In this document: in pieces, positions 7,400 to 15,238 of the stretch
Layout of the letters: the number at the start of each line of letters is the position of its first letter
Numbering within the stretch: the stretch's first letter is position 1
Origin: Pseudonocardia sp. C8
GTDB taxonomy: Bacteria; Actinomycetota; Actinomycetes; Mycobacteriales; Pseudonocardiaceae
NCBI RefSeq assembly: GCF_014267175.1
Contig: NZ_JACMTR010000002.1
Location: forward strand, 5,729,501-5,793,500
Direction of reading: 5' to 3'
Length of the DNA stretch: 64,000 nt
Notes under the pieces: model-generated
What the model was told of the DNA's origin: nothing
What the model saw: the letters and a program-made list of their open reading frames with translations, nothing else
Databases searched by the model: none
Made by a program: the position numbers and the translations under genes

Positions 7400-9352
7400 T
7401 CACATCGCCACGGGGTCGACCGGGGCCCAGGCCTCGTCGTCGAGCATCGGGCAGGCCAGGCGGTTCTCCGGGATCCGGAAGGCGTCGACCAGCGTCCGGG
7501 CGTAGGGCCGCAGCTCGGCGCACAGCACGTCGACCAGCGGCCGGAGCGACCGGGACTCGGCGGCGGTGAGCCGACCGGTCTCGAGGTACCAGGCCCGCTC
7601 ACGGTCGATCACCGACAGCACGTGCAGGTCGTACACGCGCTCGAGCAGGGCCCGCACCCCGGCGTCCTCGACGCGGTCGAGCGCGTCGGCGAACGACCGT
7701 TCCACCAGCGTGTCGACGTGTGCCCGGGCCGCCGTGAGCAGCAGGTCCTGCGCGGCGTTGAACACGGTGAACTCGTCGGTGCCCTTCCGCAGGGCCGGTG
7801 CCAGTGCCCGGACCGCCGCGGCCAGCGTGTCGTCCCGGCGGACCTGCAGCAGCGTGCGGCGCCGCGCCCGGTCGGTCAGGTCCAGGCCGCGGAACGGGAG
7901 CCGCCGGGCCAGCGACGCCGCCCCGGTCCGCTCGGCGAGCACCCCGGCCAGCTGGCGGCCGGCGAGCGGGGCGATCTCCAGCGGGTTGCCCTTCCGGATC
8001 GTCCGGCCGTAGTCGGCCAGCAGCTCCTTGGCCAGCAGCTGCAGCAGCACGGTGTTGTCGCCCTCGAAGGTGGTGAACACGTCGGTGTCCGCCTTCAGCC
8101 CGGGCAGCAGGTTCTCCTCCAGGTAGCCGGCTCCGCCGCAGGCCTCCCGGCAGGTCTGGATGGTGTGGGTGGCGTGCCAGGTGGCGATCGCCTTGATCCC
8201 GGCGGCGGACTGTTCCAGGATCCGCTGTTCGCGGGCGCCGGCCGGTGCCGCGCCGGGCGCCTGGATGGCGTGCATCCGGGCGACCAGGTCGTCCTGGGTG
8301 AAGTGCAGCGCGAAGGTCGTCGCCAGCGCGGGCAGCAGCTTGCGCTGGTGGGCGAGGTAGTCGAGGACGGCGATCTCCTCGCCGGTCGACGGGTCCGCGA
8401 ACTGGCGGCGGCGCTCGCCGAACCGGATCGCGAGCGCCAGCGCCTTCTGCGCCGCGCCGCCGGCGCCGCCCGCGACCGAGATCCGGCCGCGGACCAGGGT
8501 GCCGAGCATGGTGAAGAACCGGGCGGTCTCGTTCTCGATCGGCGAGGAGTACGTGCCGTCCTCGGCGACGTCGGCGAACCGGTTGAGCAGGTTCTGCCGC
8601 GGGATCCGGACGTGGTCGAAGCTCAGCGAGCCGTTGTCGACGCCGTTCAGGCCGGCCTTGCGGCCGTCGTCGCCGATGGTGACGCCGGGCATCGGGTGGC
8701 CGGCGGCGTCGCGGACGGGGACGAGGAAGGCGTGCACGCCCCGCCGCTCGTCACCGGTGACGAGCTGGGCGAACACCACGGCCATCCGGCCGTCCCGGGC
8801 CGCGTTGCCGATGTACTCCTTGCGTGCCTGCGGGTAGGGCGTGTGCACCACGAACTCGCAGGCCGCCGGGTCGTAGGTCGCGGTGGTGTGCAGGTGCTGC
8901 ACGTCCGAGCCGTGCCCGGCCTCGGTCATCGCGAAGCACCCCAGCAGCTCGCCGTCGATGATCCGGCGCAGGTACTCCTCGTGGTGCCGCTCGGTGCCGA
9001 GCACCTGCACGGCGCCGCCGAACAGCCCCCACTGGACACCGGCCTTGACCAGCAGCGAGAGGTCGCCGTAGGCGAGCATCGCGAACGCGGTGACGACGCC
9101 GCCGACGTCGCCCCGGCCCCCGACGGACGGGTCGAAGCCGCTGAGCGGGCGACCGGAGGACGTCAGCAGCTTGAGCGCGTCGGTGATGTGCGCGCGGTAC
9201 TCGGCCGACGACAGGTCGGGGTCGGTGTGCATCTCGGTCGCGGCGAGCTGCTCGCGGGTCTCCTGCCGGACGCCGGCCCACCGCCCGTCGACGACGGCGC
9301 GCAGCGCGGCGGCCGGGATGCGGTCGGGGGCCGGGATGGTGCCACGGGTCAT
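7400..9352 (-). CDS. Acyl-CoA dehydrogenase/oxidase family protein
   Basis: 650 residues, the length of acyl-CoA oxidases rather than ordinary 380-residue acyl-CoA dehydrogenases. FAMTEAGHGSDVQ near residue 140 and the CREACGGAGYLEENLL block near 400 are ACOX hallmarks; the Glu in TFEGDN is the expected catalytic base. About 200 further C-terminal residues form the second helical domain. It should oxidise an acyl-CoA to the trans-2-enoyl-CoA using FAD, with oxygen or an electron carrier as acceptor. The ATG overlaps the stop of the TetR gene (ATGA), so both share one transcript, divergent from the thiolase operon. Confidence 0.87.
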   Translation of the reverse strand: MTRGTIPAPDRIPAAALRAVVDGRWAGVRQETREQLAATEMHTDPDLSSAEYRAHITDALKLLTSSGRPLSGFDPSVGGRGDVGGVVTAFAMLAYGDLSLLVKAGVQWGLFGGAVQVLGTERHHEEYLRRIIDGELLGCFAMTEAGHGSDVQHLHTTATYDPAACEFVVHTPYPQARKEYIGNAARDGRMAVVFAQLVTGDERRGVHAFLVPVRDAAGHPMPGVTIGDDGRKAGLNGVDNGSLSFDHVRIPRQNLLNRFADVAEDGTYSSPIENETARFFTMLGTLVRGRISVAGGAGGAAQKALALAIRFGERRRQFADPSTGEEIAVLDYLAHQRKLLPALATTFALHFTQDDLVARMHAIQAPGAAPAGAREQRILEQSAAGIKAIATWHATHTIQTCREACGGAGYLEENLLPGLKADTDVFTTFEGDNTVLLQLLAKELLADYGRTIRKGNPLEIAPLAGRQLAGVLAERTGAASLARRLPFRGLDLTDRARRRTLLQVRRDDTLAAAVRALAPALRKGTDEFTVFNAAQDLLLTAARAHVDTLVERSFADALDRVEDAGVRALLERVYDLHVLSVIDRERAWYLETGRLTAAESRSLRPLVDVLCAELRPYARTLVDAFRIPENRLACPMLDDEAWAPVDPVAM

Positions 9353-10041
9353 GACGGAGCCTCCTGCACGTGCGATGCCAGGCCGGAGAGCCCGGACCAG
9401 GCCAGGTCGGTGAGGTGGGCGGTGAGCTGGGCGCGGGTGGTGCCGTCCGGGCGGGCGAGCCAGTCGTCGGCGGCACCGCGGACGAGGCCGACGATCGCGT
9501 GTCCCCAGAATCGGGCGGCGGACGCCCCGGCGGGGCCCGGCGCGCGCAGGTTCGTTCCGATCACGGCGGCGACCTCGTCGCCGATCACCGTGACCAGGTC
9601 GTTGACCGGGTCGGTGCCGGCGTCCTCGGCGGCGGTGCCCCGCCGGCCGCCGTGGCCCTGGGCGAGCAGCGGCCGGTGCACCACGAACCGGTACAGCTCG
9701 GGGTCGGTCTCGATCAGCTGCAGGTAGGTGTCGATGCCGGCGGCGACGGCGGCCCGCGGCCCGCGCGCCGGGTCGGCGAGCGCCCCGGCGGTCGCGCGCC
9801 GCACCTCCGCGAGCAGCACCCCGGCCACCGACTCGCAGATCGCGGTGTAGAGGCCCGTGCGGTCGCCGAAGTGCCGGTAGATGACGGTCTTGCTGGTGCC
9901 CGCCGCGGCGGCGATCTCGTCCATGCCGATGCCTGCGCCCTGGCGGCGGATGGCCACGATGGCGGAGCCGACGAGCTGGCCGCGCCGCTGCTCGCGGTGC
10001 GCGTCCCACCGGCTGTCCCGCTTGTCCCGTCCGACCTTCAC
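9349..10041 (-). CDS. TetR family transcriptional regulator
   Basis: 230 residues from GTG 10041. I prefer this start over GTG 10050 because a TACTGT hexamer (10049-10054) sits 7 nt upstream, the spacing seen at other leaderless starts here. The N-terminal helix-turn-helix is clear (MDEIAAAAGTSKTVIYRHFGDRTGLY, near 37-62), followed by a ligand domain containing ETDPELYRFVVHRP. It overlaps the acyl-CoA oxidase-like gene by 4 nt and is divergent from the thiolase-FabG4-dehydratase operon, so it probably represses the whole fatty-acid block in response to an acyl-CoA. Confidence 0.88.
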   Translation of the reverse strand: MKVGRDKRDSRWDAHREQRRGQLVGSAIVAIRRQGAGIGMDEIAAAAGTSKTVIYRHFGDRTGLYTAICESVAGVLLAEVRRATAGALADPARGPRAAVAAGIDTYLQLIETDPELYRFVVHRPLLAQGHGGRRGTAAEDAGTDPVNDLVTVIGDEVAAVIGTNLRAPGPAGASAARFWGHAIVGLVRGAADDWLARPDGTTRAQLTAHLTDLAWSGLSGLASHVQEAPS

Positions 10042-10048
10042 GGCACTC

Positions 10049-10070
10049 ACAGTACCGTGTACCTTAAGTA
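10049..10070. promoter_or_regulatory. Candidate TetR operator and -10 in divergent region
   Basis: Within the 93-bp divergent gap, GTAC is repeated around CGT (10052-10062), next to the palindrome CTTAAG (10063-10068). The minus-strand -10 TACTGT (10049-10054) overlaps the first GTAC. The local A/T-rich palindromic content is what a TetR autorepressor would use; direct evidence is lacking. Confidence 0.35.
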
Positions 10071-10134
10071 TCGGCTACCCGGTGGTAACGACGGGAACCA
10101 CACCCCGTCCGATTCGACCCCAGGAGGGACGACC

Positions 10135-11436
10135 ATGCCAGCCAGCCCCCGGCGCGCCGCCGTCATCGGCGGCAACCGGATACCGTTCGCGCGGGCCAAC
10201 GGTGCCTACGCGAGCGCGTCCAACCTCGACATGCTCACCACGGCGCTGGACGGCCTGGTGGCCCGGTTCGGCCTGGCCGGCGAGCGGCTCGGCGAGGTCG
10301 TGGCGGGTGCGGTCCTCAAGCACTCGCGCGACTTCAACCTCACGCGCGAGGCCGTCCTGGGCTCGCGGCTCGACCCGGCCACGGCCGCCTACGACGTCCA
10401 GCAGGCCTGCGGCACCGGCCTGGAGGCCACGATCGCGGTCGCCAACAAGATCGCTCTCGGGCAGATCGAGTCCGGCGTGGCCGGCGGTGTCGACACCGCC
10501 TCCGACGCCCCGATCGCGCTCAACGACGACCTGCGCCGGCTCCTGGTGAAGCTCAACGCGGCGCGGACCACCGTCGACCGGCTGAAGCTGGTCGGCCGGC
10601 TGCGTCCGGGCCAGATCGTCCCGGAGATCCCGGAGAACTCCGAGCCGCGCACCGGCCTGTCCATGGGCGAGCACGCGGCCCGGACCGCGCTCGAGTGGGG
10701 CATCGGCCGCGCCGAGCAGGACGAGCTGGCCGCGCGCAGCCACCGGAACCTGGCCGCCGCCTACGATCGCGGGTTCTTCGACGACCTCGTCACCCCGTAC
10801 CTGCGGCTGACCCGGGACGACAACCTGCGGCCCGACTCGTCGGCGGAGAAGCTCGCGAAGCTCAAGCCGGTCTTCGGCAAGGGACCGGACGCGACGATGA
10901 CGGCCGGCAACTCCACCCCGCTCACCGACGGGGCCGCGGCGGTGCTGCTCGGTTCCGACGAGTGGGCGCAGCAGCACCGGCTCCCGGTGCTCGCGCACGT
11001 GGTCGATGCCGAGACCGCGGCGGTGGACTACGTGCACGGTCACGAGGGTCTGCTCACCGCACCGGTGTACGCGGTGCCGCGCCTGCTGGCACGCAACGGC
11101 CTGTCGCTGCAGGACTTCGACCTGTACGAGATCCACGAGGCGTTCGCCTCGGTCGTGCTCGTCCAGCGCAAGGCCTGGGAGGACGCGCGGTTCTGCAAGG
11201 AGCGCCTCGGCCTCGACACCCCGCTGGGCGCGATCGACGACGACCGGCTCAACGTGGCCGGGTCCTCGCTCGCGGCCGGGCACCCGTTCGCCGCGACCGG
11301 GGGGCGGATCGTCGGCACCCTCGCGAAGCTGCTGCGCGAGAAGGCCGACACCGAGGGGCGCGACCAGCGCGGGCTGATCTCGATCTGCGCCGCGGGTGGC
11401 CAGGGCGTCGTGGCGATCCTGGAGGCGAAGGCATGA
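10135..11436 (+). CDS. Acetyl-CoA C-acetyltransferase (thiolase), FadA2/FadI type
   Basis: 433 residues. The start ATG has AGGAGG at 10122-10127. Nucleophilic Cys lies in QQACGTGLEA near residue 89, the catalytic His in IHEAFAS near 338, and the second Cys in ICAAGGQG near 423. This form is the long thiolase resembling FadI and mycobacterial FadA2, acting in beta-oxidation to cleave 3-ketoacyl-CoA. It overlaps the next gene by ATGA. Gene order with a FabG4-like reductase and a hotdog dehydratase equals M. tuberculosis fadA2-fabG4-htdX. Confidence 0.92.
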   Translation: MPASPRRAAVIGGNRIPFARANGAYASASNLDMLTTALDGLVARFGLAGERLGEVVAGAVLKHSRDFNLTREAVLGSRLDPATAAYDVQQACGTGLEATIAVANKIALGQIESGVAGGVDTASDAPIALNDDLRRLLVKLNAARTTVDRLKLVGRLRPGQIVPEIPENSEPRTGLSMGEHAARTALEWGIGRAEQDELAARSHRNLAAAYDRGFFDDLVTPYLRLTRDDNLRPDSSAEKLAKLKPVFGKGPDATMTAGNSTPLTDGAAAVLLGSDEWAQQHRLPVLAHVVDAETAAVDYVHGHEGLLTAPVYAVPRLLARNGLSLQDFDLYEIHEAFASVVLVQRKAWEDARFCKERLGLDTPLGAIDDDRLNVAGSSLAAGHPFAATGGRIVGTLAKLLREKADTEGRDQRGLISICAAGGQGVVAILEAKA

Positions 11437-12794
11437 GCAACCGCACTGATCTTCTGGCGACGCTGTCGCACAACCCGATCGCCAAGCAGCTGGGGCTGCC
11501 CACGGTGCCGGTGCTGCGCCGGCACCGACCGGGCGACCCGCTGCTGCCCGGGCCGGTCCTGGTCACCGCGGTCGGTGACGGCCGGTTCGCGGAGCCGGTC
11601 GCCGCGTTCGTCGAGGAGCACGGCGTCGCCGCGCCCCGGGAACCGGGCGAGGACAAGCTGCACGGCGCCGTCGTCGACCTGTCCGGCGCGCGGACCCTCG
11701 CCGACCTCGCCGCCGCACAGCAGATCCTCACCCCCGCGGTGCGCAGGATCGGCCCGTCCGGCCGGCTGCTGCTGATCGGCGCCGAGCCCGGCGAGGCGTC
11801 CGGTGCGGAGGCGGCCGCGGTCGCGCAGGCGCTCGACGGGCTGGTCCGTTCGATCGCCAAGGAGCTGCGGTACGGCGCGACGGCGAACCTGCTCATGGTC
11901 GCGTCCGGCGTGACGTCCGCTGCGGTCGACTCGTCGCTGCGGTTCTTCCTGTCCGCCCGCTCGGCCTACGTCGACGGGCAGGTCGTGCACGTGACCACGC
12001 CCGTCGGGACCCCGCGCGAGCCGGGTGAGATCGACGACCCGGCTGCCGAGGACCGGCCGCTGGCCGGGCGGGTCGCGGTCGTCACCGGGGCGGCGCGCGG
12101 CATCGGCGCCGCCATCGCCGACACCCTGTCCCGGGACGGCGCGACGATCGTCGCCGTCGACGTCCCGGCCGCCGGCGAGGGCCTGGCGAGGACCGCCAAC
12201 CGCACCGGCGGCACCGCGCTGCAGCTCGACATCACCGCCGCCGACGCGGCGGACCGGCTGCTCACCCACCTGTCCGACCGGCACGGCGGGGTCGACCTCG
12301 TCGTCCACAACGCCGGCATCACCCGGGACAAGCTGCTCGCCAACATGAGCCCGGAGCGGTGGGACGCCGTGCTGGCGGTGAACCTCGGCGCCCAGCTGAC
12401 GATCAACGAGGCGCTGCTCGGCGACGGCTCCCCGCTCCGCGACGACGGGCGGGTCGTCTGCGTGTCGTCCCAGTCCGGCATCGCCGGCAACCGCGGCCAG
12501 ACCAACTACGCCGCGTCCAAGGCCGGTGTGATCGGGATGGTCCGCGCGCTCGCCCCGCGGTTCGCCGGGCGCGGCGCGACGATCAACGCCGTCGCCCCGG
12601 GGTTCATCGAGACCGAGATGACCGCCACGATGCCGCTCGCGACCCGCGAGGCCGGCCGCCGGGTCAACTCGCTCAAGCAGGGCGGGCTGCCGGTGGACGT
12701 CGCCGAGGCCATCGGCTGGCTCGGCCGCGCCGAGTCCGGCGGGCTGAACGGCCAGGTCGTGCGGGTCTGCGGCCAGTCGATGCTGGGGGCCTGA
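11433..12794 (+). CDS. High-molecular-weight 3-oxoacyl reductase (FabG4-like)
   Basis: 453 residues, about twice the size of ordinary FabG. Residues 1-205 form an extra Rossmann-like domain (GRLLLIGAEPGEAS and a helix with SIAKELRYGA). Residues 210-453 are a complete SDR: TGAARGIGAA, HNAG, catalytic Ser in VSSQSG, YAASK. Mycobacterial FabG4 has this architecture and reduces 3-ketoacyl-CoA with NADH. It lies between a thiolase and a dehydratase, and the three together give the enzymes for acyl chain degradation or remodelling. Confidence 0.9.
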   Translation: MSNRTDLLATLSHNPIAKQLGLPTVPVLRRHRPGDPLLPGPVLVTAVGDGRFAEPVAAFVEEHGVAAPREPGEDKLHGAVVDLSGARTLADLAAAQQILTPAVRRIGPSGRLLLIGAEPGEASGAEAAAVAQALDGLVRSIAKELRYGATANLLMVASGVTSAAVDSSLRFFLSARSAYVDGQVVHVTTPVGTPREPGEIDDPAAEDRPLAGRVAVVTGAARGIGAAIADTLSRDGATIVAVDVPAAGEGLARTANRTGGTALQLDITAADAADRLLTHLSDRHGGVDLVVHNAGITRDKLLANMSPERWDAVLAVNLGAQLTINEALLGDGSPLRDDGRVVCVSSQSGIAGNRGQTNYAASKAGVIGMVRALAPRFAGRGATINAVAPGFIETEMTATMPLATREAGRRVNSLKQGGLPVDVAEAIGWLGRAESGGLNGQVVRVCGQSMLGA

Positions 12795-12795
12795 C

Positions 12796-13656
12796 ATGAC
12801 GGTCACGGAGCTGTCCGGGCCGCCGTCGCTGGGCCCGCTCTACGCCTCGGCGGCGCTGCGGGCGGCGCTGCCGGGGCGGGCGACGACGCTGCCGGACACC
12901 CGGCTGGTCCGCCACGGGGTCACGGTCGACCCGGCCCACCTCGCCGGCTACGCCCGGGTCTGCGGGTTCCGGGTCGGCGACGCGCTGCCGGTGACCTACC
13001 CGCACGTGCTGACGTTCCCGCTGCAGGTCGTGCTGATGGCCGGCCGGTCGTTCCCGCTGCCGCTGCCCGGGATGGTGCATCTCGCCAACCGGATCACCGT
13101 GCACCGGGCGATCGCGCCCTCCGAGACCCTGGACGTGCAGGTGCACGCCGAACGGTTCACCCCGCACCCCAAGGGAGCCCAGGTGGATCTCGTCGGTGTC
13201 GTGTCCGCGGCCGGCGAGCCGGTGTGGGAGGGGCGCAGCACCTACCTGTCCCGGGGCGCGACGGCACCCGGCGGGGCGGCCGCCGAGGACGTCGCGGAGC
13301 CGGTCACCCCGACCGGGCCGGCCGGGGCGCTGTGGCGGGTCCCGGCCGACATCGGGCGCCGCTACGCCGCCGTGTCCGGGGACGTGAACCCCATCCACCT
13401 GCACCCGCTCACCGCGCGGGCGATGGGCTTCCCGCGGGCGATCGCGCACGGCATGTGGACGGCCGCGCACGCCGCCGCCGCGCTGGCGGGCCGGGTCCCG
13501 GACGCCGTCACCTACGACGTCGTGTTCCGCAAGCCGGTGCTGCTGCCGTCGACCACGGAGCTCGTCACGGAGCGGGACCCGGAGGGCACCTGGCGGCTCG
13601 CCGTCCGCAGCGCCCGGAACCCGGAGAAGGTCCACCTGGTCGGTCGCCTCTCCTGA
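12796..13656 (+). CDS. MaoC-like double-hotdog dehydratase (HtdX-like)
   Basis: 286 residues with two hotdog halves. The C-terminal half carries the hydratase-2 motif, with SGDVNPIHLHPLTA near 192-205 and a downstream AHGMW; the Asp-His pair is the catalytic dyad. The N-terminal half (about 40-150) lacks it and likely shapes the acyl pocket. It should hydrate or dehydrate (3R)-hydroxyacyl-CoA. It starts one base after the stop of the FabG4-like gene, which makes it the last gene of the operon. Confidence 0.87.
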   Translation: MTVTELSGPPSLGPLYASAALRAALPGRATTLPDTRLVRHGVTVDPAHLAGYARVCGFRVGDALPVTYPHVLTFPLQVVLMAGRSFPLPLPGMVHLANRITVHRAIAPSETLDVQVHAERFTPHPKGAQVDLVGVVSAAGEPVWEGRSTYLSRGATAPGGAAAEDVAEPVTPTGPAGALWRVPADIGRRYAAVSGDVNPIHLHPLTARAMGFPRAIAHGMWTAAHAAAALAGRVPDAVTYDVVFRKPVLLPSTTELVTERDPEGTWRLAVRSARNPEKVHLVGRLS

Positions 13657-13659
13657 TCC

Positions 13660-13698
13660 ACACGCCCGGCCGGGCGGGGCCACTCGCCCGGCCGGGTG
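13660..13698. terminator. GC-rich hairpin after the fatty-acid operon
   Basis: Starting 3 nt after the dehydratase stop, CACGCCCGGCCGGGCG (13661-13676) can pair with CTCGCCCGGCCGGGTG (13683-13698) with a bulge and a short loop. There is no T-run, as is usual in such GC-rich genomes. It probably ends the thiolase operon. Confidence 0.5.
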
Positions 13699-13800
13699 AT
13701 TCTGGATCGGTCCACAGGCCGGTACAGCAACGTTTTCCCGGTGACCGACGTCCATCTCTACGTCCACCATTCTTCACCTGAGGACGGGGAGGAGGTCACC

Positions 13801-13881
13801 GTGAACACCGACGAGATCACCCGCAGCGCCGAGATCGAGGACGGCGAGGACGAGGCGAACATCGTCCGCGGCCTCGACTAG
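13801..13881 (+). CDS. Possible 26-residue acidic micropeptide
   Basis: A GTG codon at 13801 is preceded by GGGGAGGAGG (13786-13795), the strongest ribosome site in its surroundings. It opens a 26-codon frame ending in TAG with 9 Asp/Glu, 2 Arg and no Lys, Cys, Tyr or Trp. The frame stays open 105 nt upstream to another GTG at 13696, which would add 35 residues but has no ribosome site. I recognise no family. It sits alone in the 365-bp gap between the dehydratase and DapC genes. It could be a structural micropeptide, a leader peptide, or chance. Confidence 0.35.
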   Translation: MNTDEITRSAEIEDGEDEANIVRGLD

Positions 13882-14021
13882 CCGAACCGCGAGCCGGTCA
13901 CAGCCCGCCCGGCGGTGGTGGAACCCACCGCGCCCACGGGCGGCACGGGGTGCGCGCAGACCCTCGATCAGGAGCTGCGCCGCCCGCCGACCGCGGTCGG
14001 CGAACACTAGGCTCGGCCACC

Positions 14022-15191
14022 ATGCTGGTCGAGCGCATGCGCCCGTTCACGTCCACGATCTTCACCGAGATCTCCCGCCTCGCGGTCGAGACCGGTGCGA
14101 TCAACCTCGGCCAGGGATTCCCGGACACCGACGGCCCCGCGTCCCTGCTCGCCGACGCCGCCGCCAACATCACCGAACGCGGCGCCAACCAGTACCCGCC
14201 CGGCCCGGGCGTGCCCGCGCTGCGGCAGGCCGTCGCCGACCACCAGCGCCGCTTCTACGGCCTCACGGTGGACCCGGCCGACGTCGTGGTCACCACCGGC
14301 GCCACCGAGGCGATCGCCGCCACCCTGCTGGGCCTGTGCGGCCCCGGGGACGAGGTCGTCGCCTTCGAGCCGACCTACGACTCCTACGCCGCGTCCGTGG
14401 CGCTCGCGGGCGCCACCCTGAAGCCGGTCCCGCTGCGTCCGCCGCACTTCGGGTTCGACGACGCCGAGCTGGCCGCCGCGTTCTCCGAGCGCACCCGGGT
14501 GGTGCTGGTCAACACCCCGCACAACCCGACCGGAGCGGTGTTCAGCCCCGACCGGCTGACCCGGATCGGGGAGCTCGCGGCCGCCCACGACGCCGTCGTC
14601 GTCACCGACGAGGTGTACGAGCACATGACCTTCGACGGCGCCGCCCACGTCCCGATGGCCACCCTGCCCGGCCTCGCCGACCGCACGCTGACCATCTCCT
14701 CGGCCGGCAAGACCTTCTCGGTCACCGGCTGGAAGGTCGGCTGGGTGCACGGCCCGCCGGAGCTGGTCGCCGCCCCGCGGGCGGTGAAGCAGTTCCTCAC
14801 CTTCCACGGCGGCGCCCCGCTGCAGCCGGCCGTGGCGAACGCGCTCGCGCTCGACGACGGGTTCTACTCCGGGATCGTCACCGACCTGACCCGCAAGCGG
14901 GACCTGCTCGCCGGCGGGCTGCGGGCCGCCGGGTTCGACGTCCTCACCCCGCGCGGCACCTACTTCGTGGTCGCCGATCCCCGCCCGCTCGGCTTCGACG
15001 ACGGCGTCGACCTCGCCTGGAAGCTGCCCGAGCTGTGCGGTGTCGCGGCCGTGCCGGTGTCGGTGTTCTGCTCCTCCGAGGCGGGCGCGGCCGCCGTGCG
15101 GCCGCTGGTGCGGTTCGCGTTCTGCAAGCGCGACGAGGTGCTCGTCGAGGCGGGTGAACGGCTGGCCGGGCTGCGCGGACGCGCTGCGTGA
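14022..15191 (+). CDS. dapC: N-succinyldiaminopimelate aminotransferase DapC
   Basis: 389 residues, class I/II PLP aminotransferase. The N-terminus closely resembles mycobacterial DapC (INLGQGFPDTDGP, NQYPPGPGVPALRQAV). The PLP lysine is in SSAGKTFSVTGWK near 230, and the NTPHNPTGA motif near 168 and the C-terminal LVRFAFCKRD arginine for the carboxylate are present. The role is transamination to LL-N-succinyldiaminopimelate in lysine and peptidoglycan synthesis; related enzymes also accept methionine or kynurenine. TAGGCT at 14008-14013 lies 8 nt before the ATG, so the mRNA may be leaderless. Confidence 0.85.
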   Translation: MLVERMRPFTSTIFTEISRLAVETGAINLGQGFPDTDGPASLLADAAANITERGANQYPPGPGVPALRQAVADHQRRFYGLTVDPADVVVTTGATEAIAATLLGLCGPGDEVVAFEPTYDSYAASVALAGATLKPVPLRPPHFGFDDAELAAAFSERTRVVLVNTPHNPTGAVFSPDRLTRIGELAAAHDAVVVTDEVYEHMTFDGAAHVPMATLPGLADRTLTISSAGKTFSVTGWKVGWVHGPPELVAAPRAVKQFLTFHGGAPLQPAVANALALDDGFYSGIVTDLTRKRDLLAGGLRAAGFDVLTPRGTYFVVADPRPLGFDDGVDLAWKLPELCGVAAVPVSVFCSSEAGAAAVRPLVRFAFCKRDEVLVEAGERLAGLRGRAA

Positions 15192-15238
15192 GCAGAGCCC
15201 GCCCCGTGCGGGTCACCCTTTCGGCCTAGGATCCGGCC

